Source: Haliclystus octoradiatus
Lineage: Eukaryota > Cnidaria > Staurozoa > Stauromedusae > Haliclystidae
Assembly (NCBI GenBank): GCA_916610825.1
Contig: OU744447.1
Span: 20,491,563-20,555,562 of the forward strand
Length of the DNA: 64,000 nucleotides
Direction of reading: 5' to 3'
The position numbers and the translations under genes were made by a program. The notes beneath the pieces are model-generated. The model was not told the origin of the DNA and did not search any database. It was given only the letters and a program-made list of their open reading frames with translations. Shown in pieces: positions 36,901 through 46,600 of the stretch (the stretch's first letter is position 1; each line of letters opens with the position of its first letter).

Positions 36901-37029
36901 GTATATCTTATACTTGGTTTCTTTGCATTTTAGGCAACCAATCGACAATTTCCTCAAACGGTTACTGGAGCTTATTTGAGTGGTATAAGAGAGGCGAAGA
37001 AAATCATAGAGGCTGCAATAGAATCATGA
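18967..37029 (+). CDS. KDM1B: KDM1B / LSD2, FAD-dependent lysine-specific histone demethylase 1B
   Basis: Nuclear flavin amine oxidase that removes methyl groups from mono- and dimethylated H3K4. Exons: 18967-19148, 20039-20128, 20860-21067, 21484-21519, 23328-23469, 24027-24159, 25005-25068, 25354-25533, 26518-26592, 27069-27203, 27537-27714, 28809-28867, 29260-29460, 29710-29784, 30234-30350, 31847-31972, 32909-33028, 33775-33927, 36934-37029. All 19 phases close, giving 789 residues (human 822). Residues ~42-85: C4H2C2 finger with all eight ligands at the human spacing. Residues ~115-160: CW finger ([14 protein letters not shown]). Residues ~230-345: SWIRM. Exon 9 starts the amine oxidase with the FAD loop [13 protein letters not shown]; exon 10 continues it with [12 protein letters not shown]. 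The flavin-proximal lysine equivalent to human LSD1 K661 is the last codon of exon 15 (K625, GAGLIEK). The C-terminus carries the conserved [12 protein letters not shown]. The C-terminal domain is uninterrupted, as expected for LSD2, which lacks the LSD1 tower. Confidence 0.97.
21675..22818 (+). mobile_element. Penelope-like retroelement fragment with inverted terminal repeats
   Basis: Arms of about 320 bp (21675-21995 and 22497-22818) are inverted copies. They surround a 0.5-kb remnant of a Penelope-type open frame that ends in a GIY-YIG nuclease. The arms even include the end of the coding region, so one arm is a reversed copy of the 3' part, as often seen in the inverted 'pLTRs' of Penelope-like elements. 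Both arms contain a CGAAACGTYGAG motif reminiscent of a decayed hammerhead. The element lies in KDM1B intron 4. Confidence 0.8.
22083..22518 (+). pseudogene. Penelope-like reverse transcriptase C-terminus plus GIY-YIG endonuclease, frameshifted
   Basis: Frame one reads [18 protein letters not shown] and [10 protein letters not shown]. The homology then moves by one base near 22230-22240 to [13 protein letters not shown], followed by the nuclease part: [34 protein letters not shown]. The CxxC and YVGYT motifs are typical of the GIY-YIG domain at the C-terminus of Penelope-like proteins, which nicks target DNA to prime reverse transcription. Most of the reverse transcriptase is missing and the frame is broken, so this copy is dead. 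Confidence 0.85.
23889..24007 (+). repeat. ~115-bp dispersed repeat, copy 1
   Basis: Shares TTTTGYGGTCT, TACGTCATARCTTG, GATCTTCCCATGGATTTCCC and GCAACTCATTGCTAGT-like blocks with 46797-46921. A reversed fragment is visible at about 20352-20410. It abuts the acceptor of KDM1B exon 6. Confidence 0.7.
24378..24565. repeat. Tandem duplication, 104-bp period, two units
   Basis: Copies at 24378-24461 and 24482-24565 run from CTGAATCTGAAAGAT through ATAACGGATTA with few differences, in a KDM1B intron. Confidence 0.8.
25585..25930 (+). repeat. Dispersed repeat with ACAGCCAGCTAT...GGGTTGATT blocks
   Basis: The blocks AGTGAAACCTAC, ACAGCCAGCTAT, GAGGTAGATAA and ACAGGGTTGATT recur at 32425-32600 and 54745-55185. 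The pattern of alternating 'ACAGGTGGCCACTAT'-like strings suggests a degenerate DNA-transposon end family. The lower half (25800-25890) carries another dispersed block, AATTTTCTTCTGAA...CTAGCCTTCYGGAATCTA, seen also at 783-860 and 8970-9025. Confidence 0.5.
28110..28425 (+). repeat. Dispersed repeat, uninterrupted copy
   Basis: Shares GAGGGTATTGGGGGAGTGAC-like start, TGGCGACTTGGTCAGTC, GGTGTAGC, ACTCCAGATA and GAAGTCG...CCCTCAAA blocks with 45078-45838. It ends at GCCGGCCCTGAT, a rough inverse of the AGGGACATCC at its start. Confidence 0.65.
31380..31590. repeat. Degenerate short repeat of GTGCA...TGTCGA units
   Basis: Strings such as AATGCACATTGACAA, GTGCAGTTGCGACAATG, TGTGCATTTTTGTCG and CAACGAAGTGCATATGCAG repeat in both orientations over about 200 bp in a KDM1B intron. 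Confidence 0.5.
34130..34312. repeat. Degenerate ~30-bp tandem repeat
   Basis: At least five units of the type CAAGTCAATTTCAGRATTTTC follow one another with substitutions, in the last intron of KDM1B. Confidence 0.6.
35238..35577. mobile_element. MITE with CCCCGGGGGGTAACTTCCAT-type inverted ends
   Basis: The left end (GAGGTGCCCGGGGGTAACTT) and right end (GTTACCCCCCGGGGCGAAGT) are inverted copies about 340 bp apart. The inner sequence repeats ATACCC(C/G)AAAA-like strings. It has no transposase and lies in the last KDM1B intron. Confidence 0.7.
36531..36634. mobile_element. 104-bp MITE with ~26-bp inverted ends
   Basis: The ends AAGCCCCGGCCAAATGAAGC and its complement GCTTCATTTGGCCGGGACTT enclose about 50 bp. 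The TIRs continue into CCAACATT. Confidence 0.8.
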
Positions 37030-37064
37030 ATTATAAAGTCGATTCGTTTGTATTTAAAACCAAA

Positions 37065-37070
37065 AATAAA
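37065..37070 (+). terminator. Poly(A) signal of KDM1B
   Basis: A canonical AATAAA lies 36 bases after the KDM1B stop codon in an AT-rich stretch, giving a very short 3' untranslated region. Confidence 0.6.
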
Positions 37071-37561
37071 AGCATATAGAATTATGTGAAATATCAATAA
37101 CTGCTCGGTGAATGCCCCGGTGAAAGCTTTGTTAAATGTGGGGATTATTTAGATGAACCTTTGAAAATAGATTTTTAATATAATCTATACAGTATATTTG
37201 AGTTTGGAGTTTAAATCAAATGACCTTCATGTTAATATTTTATAATTTACTGATTTTTAATTTATAATAAAAGTAGATTAATCTGATGTAAAGGATTAAT
37301 CGTCGTAAACAGATTAATCTTCAAATAGAGTAAATGTGTGTCTCGTAATTCCTGTATGGGATTTGAATGTTCGTTTTTTAATATTATCAAGATCATAATA
37401 TTTTCAGTTAGACATAAATATATATATATATATATACTATACAGTGATGTTAATAATAAATCTATAGAATACCACACCGGTTGTATGCTTATCAGTCGTT
37501 CGCTCATGTCGTTTCCTATAGTATAGAAAGATGGCAAAAACGATTTCTTGATATCCATGCA

Positions 37562-37801
37562 ATGAGCCTCTTCGGATCAGGTGAGAATAAAGATCCTAAA
37601 AATTCATGTTTTGAAGATCAAGAAGACAGAAGAAAATTCGAAAATTGTTACCGTAAAATTTCACAAGAATCTGGAGAAGGTATCCTTAAAATATCACGTC
37701 GCTGTAGGCCGATGTATGGTAATGGAATTGACCCCACTGGTACACTTTTGAGACAAAGAACAGAGTATACTGTTTATACGGGGACGTTTCACATTTTATG
37801 A
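37562..37801 (+). CDS. Hypothetical small ORF, coding-like
   Basis: A 79-codon frame from an ATG at 37562 (open upstream to 37481) ends at a TGA about 0.8 kb after KDM1B. The product is highly charged (segments such as FEDQEDRRKFENCYRK and YGNGIDPTGTLL) and looks more like protein than random AT-rich translation. I recognise no domain, signal peptide or membrane segment. A possible acceptor (TTTCCTATAG) sits just upstream at 37510-37519, so this could be a terminal exon of an unseen gene. Chance cannot be excluded. Confidence 0.3.
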   Translation: MSLFGSGENKDPKNSCFEDQEDRRKFENCYRKISQESGEGILKISRRCRPMYGNGIDPTGTLLRQRTEYTVYTGTFHIL

Positions 37802-38600
37802 TTTTGGTAGAATAAGATTCTCCTAAAATACGTAAATCTTAGATTTCTGAAAGTTGTCCAAGGAATCTCCTGTTCACACTACTTACAATTTAAAACGTGT
37901 ACAGTACCCACTTTATTATTATTGAGCAGAGTCAGCAGACAGCTGAACAGTTAGGCACAGTCATGATAATCCAGGTTCAATTGTTGACTTAGACCACCTC
38001 CAGCGCCTACATTACTATAGATAAAAAAGAGGCTTCATTAAATGGTGTAATATTTACAATGCAAATCCGAAAATTGGAAAAGCAGTGATTTTGTCTCAAA
38101 TACAACCATCTCGTTTGTTAGTGAAAATGCCTAACATAGATTTCATTTCAATTCATTTCAAACTATTTATTAGTTCTATTTTACTTACTTAAACAGAGTT
38201 TTAATTATGCCAATAAATTATAAAGGGACTTCTGAGTTTTCAACCCCAAATTTAGAATGAAAAAAGTCATGTCACAATAAAATCAAAATGCACATTTAAT
38301 CCAAAGACCGTTTTCTCCTTTTGCATGAATTGGGTGTGGTTCGTGACTGACAGCTTTAGGTCCAATCAATTGAAGCTACAGCCAAAGCAGTTGAGGAAAA
38401 TCAGGGGTAACGACTGGAGAAGTTAGATACTGTGACTTCTGTTTTGTAGCAACGCATGCATATCGTATTAACGGAGAGTAACAACTACAACATTTAAGAT
38501 TAACATTAATAACTTAATTGGTGGCAAAACATTAATAGAGTGCTCGATCCAGATATGCAGAGCAGTTATATAGAATAAAGTTAAAGACTAGACGCTGTCT

Positions 38601-38640
38601 CCGTTACTCAGAGTTTCGCGCGATAGCGCTCATCAGACGG
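38601..38640 (-). ncRNA. Hammerhead ribozyme, complete core (left arm)
   Basis: Read on the minus strand: stem I CCGT (38640-38637) pairs with ACGG (38604-38601). CTGATGA is at 38636-38630. Stem II GCGC/GCGC has loop TATC. GAAA is at 38617-38614. Stem III ACT/AGT has a 3-base loop, and the predicted cleavage follows A38605 in GTA. All invariant core residues and three helices are present in 40 nt. Short stems suggest low activity as a monomer, as noted for retroelement hammerheads in general. Confidence 0.8.
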
Positions 38641-38694
38641 TTTTATTCATATCATATTAAAAAACATCTTTATTCATTTTTAATAAGAATAAAA

Positions 38695-38737
38695 CCGTCT
38701 GATGATAAGCGCTATCGCGCGAAACTCTGAGTAACGG
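38695..38737 (+). ncRNA. Hammerhead ribozyme copy with 3-base insertion (right arm)
   Basis: Same stems as the left-arm copy, with CTGATGA at 38699-38705 and GAAA at 38721-38724. An extra TAA (38706-38708) separates the core from stem II, which probably lowers or abolishes activity. Confidence 0.6.
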
Positions 38738-40136
38738 AGACAACGTCTAGTCTTTGACTTTATTTCTAAGATAAACATCATTTAAATGTTAAGATTTAAA
38801 GTTGTTGAAACTAAACTAAATCAGGTACGTACGTTGGGTGGTACAGTTATGATTGGTGATGTATATTATAAATCACATTTGATTCAAACACAAATTGCGT
38901 TACGTAACTTATCTTCTTAAATAAATACTATGGGGCAATATTAATTTGATATAAAAATAGCCATCCGGATAGTTAATTTTAACATTGATCAAATATTAGT
39001 TTGTCAAATCACGACACCCAAACTTGTTTTCGTCCTAATTAACTGAAACAAAATGTAAGCCAATACTGGCGGTTGGCAATTTCGCAACAATTAATTATAA
39101 GTCAGAATGTGTGGGCTCATTATCCTAGTTCCTGGCCAATCTAACTACATATTCTGTAGTTGTGGAGAGTAGTACTCTAGAGGGTGGGGGGAGAATTCTC
39201 AAGTTTTCTGACGGCCTTTTACTACCAGAACAAAGCAAAATTCCAAAAATACAAATCAGGAAAAAGCAATCCCTTAAATTTCGTAAAATGAAACTTCACC
39301 GTATACAGTAGCTGAGATTATATGGAAGTACCCCATCCCCCGAATCAGTATGCTTCTAATTTGAATTACATTATATAAGAGCCTTTTTTATTAATCAATG
39401 CTGGAATTGTGTTGAATAACAACAATTTTGTGTGGGAACATCAAAAAGATTCCTCATACAGAACACACAATTAACTTAAGACTAAAATCATTTCCCACTC
39501 AAATAACTGTGCATAGAACTCGATGTGACCATAAAAGGTCACATAGATGCTATTATGCAAGCTCAGCATATTGAAAGGTTCCCTGTATACGCTATTATTA
39601 CAACTTGACTATTAATAGTACAACATAATAAAGATATTAGAAAGAATGCGATGAGAACAGAGGAGGCTGTGGGAAGGAATAATTTAATTCGAAATGATCG
39701 GTTCCTAGTGTTCCTAATCCAAGGATAGCAGCAAATAATATTAACTTTGGATTTCGGAATCATCAATCATGTTGGTTTAACAGAATCGATTTGATTGATA
39801 TATGTGTGCAATCATGCGCAGCAGCCAATTAAAGCATGTGCAAGGACTGTATAGCGTATAGCCAATATATGCCTATACAAGGGGCTACGAGTGTAACTTT
39901 GATTATTGATATAACCCATGATAAATACAATGATTATTCTTGTATAGCAGGTGATTAATAGTGATGACGCACCTTATGTGCATTTTATAAATGTAAATAA
40001 ATACTATTTGTATTTATAATTTTCATATATAGACACATCTTACATATTAAAATATTAATGGCCATTCATATTATGATACTATATAAGTGGATCGGATTCT
40101 ATAATATTTTGGGGGTGCAGTCCTCGATGGAAAAAG

Positions 40137-40183
40137 CACTCTGATGATCACCTTTGCATATGGTGGAAACTCAGAGTAACGTG
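40137..40183 (+). other. Hammerhead-like motif, stem I disrupted
   Basis: CTGATGA at 40141, stem II CACC/GGTG, GAAA at 40166-40169 and stem III ACT/AGT are present. The bases flanking the core pair for only one step, so stem I is not formed. Confidence 0.45.
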
Positions 40184-42129
40184 TTCCTAATGTGTCTCAT
40201 CTTTGACGACCTTTAACTGTCATTCTATATATAGAGTATCAATATAATCCACAAATAAATCGGATTATCCCTTTTCAAGTTCAAAATAAACGGCGCCATT
40301 CAGGATGGATAACTCGTGAAATCTTTTAAGGGCTTGTAAATAAAAACAGTACTTGTACATCTCAAAAAGATCAAAAACATGATATAAATATTCTTGAGAG
40401 GAAATCAACTTGAAATGAGCTATAATTAATAGATAATGAAGATTCTACCAACAGGAAACAGCCAACAGGTTGTATTATATAGAAGTCCTTCACAACGAAA
40501 GATATATTGTCAAACGCATTGATAATAATGAACAGTTAATGATATACACGTGAATGGGTGGCAATTTAAGAGCTTAACTATTCATCCTTCACCATCGTCA
40601 TTAAGAAAGGAATATGTTTTAATGCGCTCAATCTTACTGAAAATGTACAAAATTATCATAAACTGTACAGGCAAAGCAAATTTTACTGTGTGTGTGGTCA
40701 ACAAAGCTTCATTCTTTATCCGTGTGAGAAGTCCGCCTTATAACAATAGACTAATCTCCATTTCACCATTAAGAATAAACAACGGAATTCTGTAAAGTTG
40801 ACTAGGCAATACAAAAGGTCTTGAATGGAGGGGGTGATCTCTTATAAAATCTGGGCACAATACTCAAAGATTATCATAATATAGACATTCAAACTGTATT
40901 TAAAACAATATTATTTTCTATCAAATCGCAGCAAACTCATATCAAGTTAAATTGCAATTTGAAGGTAGGTCTAGAAATTATAACTATTAATAATCTTTGT
41001 ACAAGCTAGGCAACAAAGCTTATGTCACGTCATCATCGTAAATATTGATTTGGGAACAATAAAAACAAGCCAATTATAGTCACACGATATGATAATATCA
41101 CAAGAAATTCCAAAGTTAGACCGATGGTAAGCAATGAGCACTGGAAATAATATGCAAAGAACGGTCAAAATTTGTTTCCATAGCGTACTCTGCATAGTCA
41201 GGCATAAATGAATGACGGTTACTCGCATAAGTTTGAGATGTAGCTAATTACAGTACAAATGAGATAGTACCTTAATAGGTTAATTGGAATTCTTAAGAAA
41301 TAAAATGACGTAATTATTTGTCGCTATTTGAGAAAGATCCGATGCCCGATTGCCAAAAATGCAAATCGACTGATCATTGAATATTATAGGCAGCATAACT
41401 ACGACGACAATATTATTGTTATCATGCTAGATCACGACGAGGTATTATTATCCATCACTCGTTTCAAAAGAGATAAATTCTTCCTCTTGAATCTATACAT
41501 GTGTAATTCCTCAAAATAGAATTTAAACAATTCCCCTCGAGCAATCATCGTCAAAATTGAGACTTGTTAAGTTGAATTCATTAGTTAATGACATGTATTA
41601 ATTCATTATTGTTTATCTATTATTCAAGGTAAAATAAACACCACTTATAGTTGACAATGCCATTTATAAACAAATCCTATTTCATCCCACGATCATATAA
41701 ATGAAAAGAAACGTCAATTTTAAACAAGGTTTATTTCAAAATGTATCTTTATAGACGTCACGTGTTGCCATGACGTAGCGTTTTCAGCGTAACGACAATA
41801 TTTTTTTTAACTGTATATCCGCATAGATAAATTATCCAAAAAATAGTTAGTAATTTTATTTGGCTGGAAAACAAGATATTGATAACTAAGATTATTTCCT
41901 GAATAGGAAATACCTATAAACAGACATTTTGGAAGGATGAGGAGTTCGTAATAAGCGTATAGCGATGACGTTTTAAGGCTTTAATTACGCATGCGTATTG
42001 AAAATAAACCGGATTAATACAGGACCTACCGGACAGCTTTCTAAATTTGCGTGGGTTAAAATAATTAATGAATAGCTATTTAAATGCATGTGCTTTACTA
42101 ATTTCATCATCAGATTCATCTCAGCAATC

Positions 42130-43212
42130 ATGAAAGCTGCACAGAAAATAACTGCGACACTACAAAATGGTCGGAAATTGTTCAATGGCACACGTTCTAT
42201 TTCACAAGCAAAAACAATTTTACAAAATGTAACATTGAAAGAAGAAGAAGCCAACAATGAACCGATTCTTGTAAGTGATAAGAAGATAGCTGGTTTAACG
42301 GGAAGACTTTTAATGGAAAGAAAAGAAATAATTGAAGCAAAAAATTTATTACATGATGTTTACATTAAAGAAGGTGGATGGAAATTTCCAGAAGACAACC
42401 CAACAGGTAAGAAATTGCATATATTTAACTACAAAACGAAATAAAATAATTATGTCATTTTCAAAAAAAAAAACGTTTGGCAACGAGTCGATGATATCAG
42501 AATTAAATTGCAATGACAATTTTATGAGATAAATATGTTTTATATTTTATAAACGGATTAGGTAAATATTAAAGATTTTCTCAAATAATTTGCAGTTGAA
42601 AAAATATACTTAGACGACCGCAATATAATAAATTATTCATCATTTTCTGAACTAATCCTCATGATTATTTAATTGATTTTTATTTATCTAGGTTTCAAAG
42701 TTGAAACAATGGACGATGTTGAATGTTTAACAGATATTTGGGATGATAATGCATATTGGTTTGGTGTTTATCATCGTAACGAATTAATATCCTGTGCGAG
42801 ACTTCTACAACGTAACAGTGAAGGCGAATTGGATATTAATCTATACGAAGACAGCAAAAAAGAATCCGTTCGACATTTAACGGACTCAATTCAATCCCCT
42901 AATATGATGGAAGCACAACGTTGCGCAACGCGTCCAGATTTTCGAAGTTATGGAGCAAACGGAATAGCGTTAGGTATGGCAGCAGCACAAGCGTACAACT
43001 GTGGTTCAGACGTCATCGGTACAACTAACGTCAAAGCGTTAAAACAAGTTTTAGTCTCATGTGACACACAAGAAATTGAACCGAATTTCGATTATGGTGA
43101 CGGCGTCAAAACTAGTTTCTTATTTTGGCCATGGGCCGGTTTGCCAATGATTACAAAACGGATCGATCACATCGTCGCTCAACGAATACTATCAAAGCAA
43201 AGCGCAAAGTAA
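42130..43212 (+). CDS. GNAT-fold protein resembling autoinducer (LuxI-type) / N-acyl amino acid synthase
   Basis: Two exons, 42130-42406 and 42692-43212, join in phase 1 across a 285-bp GT-AG intron, giving 265 residues. The N-terminus (MKAAQKITATLQNGRKLF) has basic, hydroxylated and hydrophobic residues and no acids, as in mitochondrial presequences. After residue ~60 come features typical of acyl-homoserine-lactone synthases and FeeM-type N-acyl amino acid synthases: an ERKEIIEAKNLLHDVYIKEG entry helix, YWFGVYHRNELISCARLL (compare the LuxI 'G..RLLP' strand), MEAQRCATRPDFRSYG (compare 'E.SR.AV...R') and a glycine-led helix GIALGMAAAQAYNCG. Those families use acyl-carrier or acyl-CoA thioesters; the substrate here is unknown. 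Start choice: the ATG at 42130 has A at -3; an in-frame ATG at 42088 has T at -3 and would add 14 residues. Stop TAA 43210-43212, with AATAAA at 43382. Convergent with TMA16, 420 bp between stops. Family placement rests on motif pattern only. Confidence 0.8.
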
Positions 43213-43381
43213 ATTGTTTTTCATGAACTCAATCTATTTTATTAAATTGAGCGTCAAACGCAGTTATAAACAAACATACATATATATATATATATAATAC
43301 ATCGACGTTTTTGAGAAATTTTTAGATTGCCATAGGTGATAAATTATATTATTGACTATTTATAAACAAAACAGATTGTAA

Positions 43382-43387
43382 AATAAA
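43382..43387 (+). terminator. Poly(A) signal candidate for the GNAT gene
   Basis: AATAAA lies 170 bases after the stop codon, in the 420-bp interval shared with the convergent TMA16 gene. Confidence 0.4.
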
Positions 43388-43632
43388 TCTTATTCATTCA
43401 TTAATTATATCAAGTATTCATACTTAAAACAACGAAGCGAATGATATATTAGCGTGGAACGAAAAATATTGAATATAACATTTATATATATATCATGTAT
43501 ATTAATTGTCATTATATTGACAAATTGGAACAAACAAACTATTTATATTATTAAAAAATTCAAATGCTTACTTTTCATCAATTGTTTTTGAGATTGAATC
43601 TTAAATTTAATAAATGTTTAAGAATTCAAATC

Positions 43633-46600
43633 TTACGTCGTTTCCATAGCAGATACAGGCAAAGGTGTGGGTTTCTTGTAATTTTTCATTTTAATAGATG
43701 AAAGAGTCTTCCAACTTTTATCCCACGCCCTAAATAGATAACATGAAATTATTATGAAACGCTTCAAATGCAACATGCGGGCTTAATCAAATGTGCATAT
43801 TAAAAATATTATTTGATTATAAAGAAGAGCGTAAATAAAATCTCTCTATTTTTACAATCAGATGAGAAATCTAGTATTCAAATTATGTTTCCAGAAAATA
43901 AGTTCATCCTCTCTTGGAGTAGCCTACTTGCAAACCTATTAGTTTTCTTCGTCACTTGGTCAAGCGTAGGGGTAAGAAGGGACTACGCTCGACGAAGGAA
44001 AACACTTGGTCTGGACGCATGTAGGATGTATCAAAATAATTTTATGATGCGGCTTATCAGATTGGAAACACTATAGTCATTCATACTATAGATAAATATT
44101 AAGCATTAAGGTCATTGTGTAGGGTATGATCATGACACGCGGCTCGTGCGCTCGGAATAGCTTCAAGTCGGTCATGGCTAGATCAAGACCTTTTATGACT
44201 ATTTATCGCACCCTTTGTTTGTATTAAATTCTGTTTTCAATCGATTTTCAAAATTCTCTTTGCATCTGGTACCGTTGTATATTTAGTAGTTTTACTACAA
44301 AGTTTTCAACTTTAAACTGAACTTGGTGATATACCTTTTTGGCTGACTAACATTTCCTGCAATAATTTTTTATTTTTCATTTTACACATGGTGCAAAGAC
44401 AATTTTGAAGATCGGTTGAAAACAGAATTTAATGTAAATAAATGCAGCGATAAATAGTCATACAATGTCCTTGAGTTACCCCTGATTTAGCCACGACAAG
44501 GAGTTCGTGACTCCGTGAGCGAATTTCATTAAACGATTTTTTTAAATCGCATAATTATGTATATGACCATATAATTATGCAACTAATGATATTACGTCTA
44601 AACATAGTTTATCGATTAACTATGGTCTAAATGATTTGATCAATACCAAAAAGGATATTTGAAAGGAAGGCAATAATTATATTATTAAATCAATTACCTT
44701 AGTTTGTTCAACGCAATCACAGAAGAAATATCTGGTCCCTCTACACAAAAAGGAAGAAAAACAAGAAATTGATTTGCAAAACAAATAAATGGAAATTTAA
44801 TAACAATTAATTATTGAGATAAGTATATAGTGGAAATATCACGTGTCTATAATAAACTGTTACGTGATTGGAAGGCTGATGAATTTTGTAGTAATAAGCT
44901 ATACTATAGATGTTCACTATGCACCGTCTTCGACAACATTTTCGAATTATTTTTTTAATTTTAAATCTTTCAATTACTATACTATACTTTCTTTACTTGA
45001 CAATATTTATAAAAAAAATTATTAAAATTAAACATACATTATTTAGCACAAAGTACCTAACTTCCAATCAATAACCAGGGCCGTCCCTAGTATGGGGGTA
45101 TTGGGGGGCGAGACACCCCCTGGCGACTTGGTCAGTCGGCGAAAGAGGGAAGAAATGGTAAAGGAGTATTGTGGTGTTCGCTTTCTAAGATTAGAAGTAA
45201 GAGAATTCTTTTAATTCTTGTCTATTTATTCATGTCCACACGAATCATGAATACTGTATATAGAGACAATAATCTTCAACTTTTTGTGTTCATCAGGACA
45301 GACGCCGAGAGAGACTTTGGTCCGATATGGGATCTTTTAAAAACATGGTCTGAAAATTTTTCATCGCTCCGCTCGGCAAGTATTCCGTTGATGACTTTAC
45401 GTCAGTGTAAAATTTAAGCATGCATGGTAAACCATGTAATTTCATGGTGGAACAGCTTACCAGAGAGTGTGGTCACCTCCAAAACATTAATTTCCTTCAA
45501 ATCAAAATTGAACACCGTTGATCTAATTGCCTTATGCAAAGTTAATTAACAATCTATATGAACTACTAGTTATCACAATAACACATTTTAATTTTGTGCT
45601 TTATTTATGTATTTCAAGGATATACGTAAGTGGAAGTTTTACCTTCCTATATAATCCGGTCAGGATTTTTGACAAATAAACAACAACAACCTCGGTGTAG
45701 CGGATTATACTCCAGATACCGCACGTTGAATTGCTTCCAAGTTGACATAAATTGTATACATATCCGGATCGGACTCTGGTGAAGTCGGTAAATTTATTCC
45801 TCAACACCCCCCTCAAAGATTTCTCTCGGCATGGCCCTATCAATAACCTACCAAATTTTCCTACTTCGTACAAATGAGTCTCGCGATCTTTCACCATGTT
45901 AATGACATCAACTCGTGAAGCTTTAGCGTTGCCATGACGACCTGGTAGCTTGTTCAATCCTTCAATTTCTTGTAGTTCTTCTTCAAACCGATTTAAATAA
46001 CTAAAATGCAAAACAGAGATCGTCAGGTTGCTTGTCTTCGATTAAAGGTCCATTGGTTCAATTGCTCGATCGTTCAATGTAATGTTTCATCAACCACTTA
46101 TAGGACATTGTTGGATTTCTAAACAGAAGCAGGGACGTCTCTATCTTGCATGGTTTACAAAATCAAGGCACCAGAATCCATTTTACATGCATTAATGGAA
46201 GGAGTGTTGATTTTACAATAAACAATTATGCGTAGATGATAAATAAGTGCCCCATTACTGCTCAGATGGCAGAGCTAAGGGGGATTGGCTCAGATGACCG
46301 AGAAACCGAACTTCAGATCGGATCATATCTGATCGACTGTGGCTCAAATCCCCCGAAGGTCAACTCAGCCTTGACTCTATCTGAAACATCAAATGAGTAC
46401 CATCTGAGGATGGCGGATGGAATGGTACAGAGGGAATTGCATTGTGAGTAGCTGCGACGCATCGTTGCGCATTGACAATGGAGACATACCTGCCATGAAA
46501 TCTGTTGAAATTGATCTGCAGTGTCGCGGCTGAGATCAACAAAGAGCGTTTAAAAATCATTGCGCTCAGCGAAAAAAGCCACCCTTATTTTATTATTACT

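Larger units (their letters stand above)
38567..38770. repeat. Inverted repeat carrying a hammerhead unit in each arm
   Basis: Arms of about 75 bp (38574-38650 and 38686-38765) are near-identical inverted copies separated by an AT-rich spacer. Each arm holds a hammerhead motif followed by GAGACA(A/G)CGTCTAGTCTTT. A third, decayed copy of the unit lies at 9158-9222. Confidence 0.85.
37802..42087. other. Gene-poor interval between KDM1B and the GNAT gene
   Basis: No splice-supported exon or long frame is visible on either strand. Contents are the hammerhead inverted repeat (38.6 kb), a hammerhead-like motif (40.1 kb) and AT-rich sequence. Promoter elements of the GNAT gene would lie near its right end; none is recognised. 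Confidence 0.5.
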
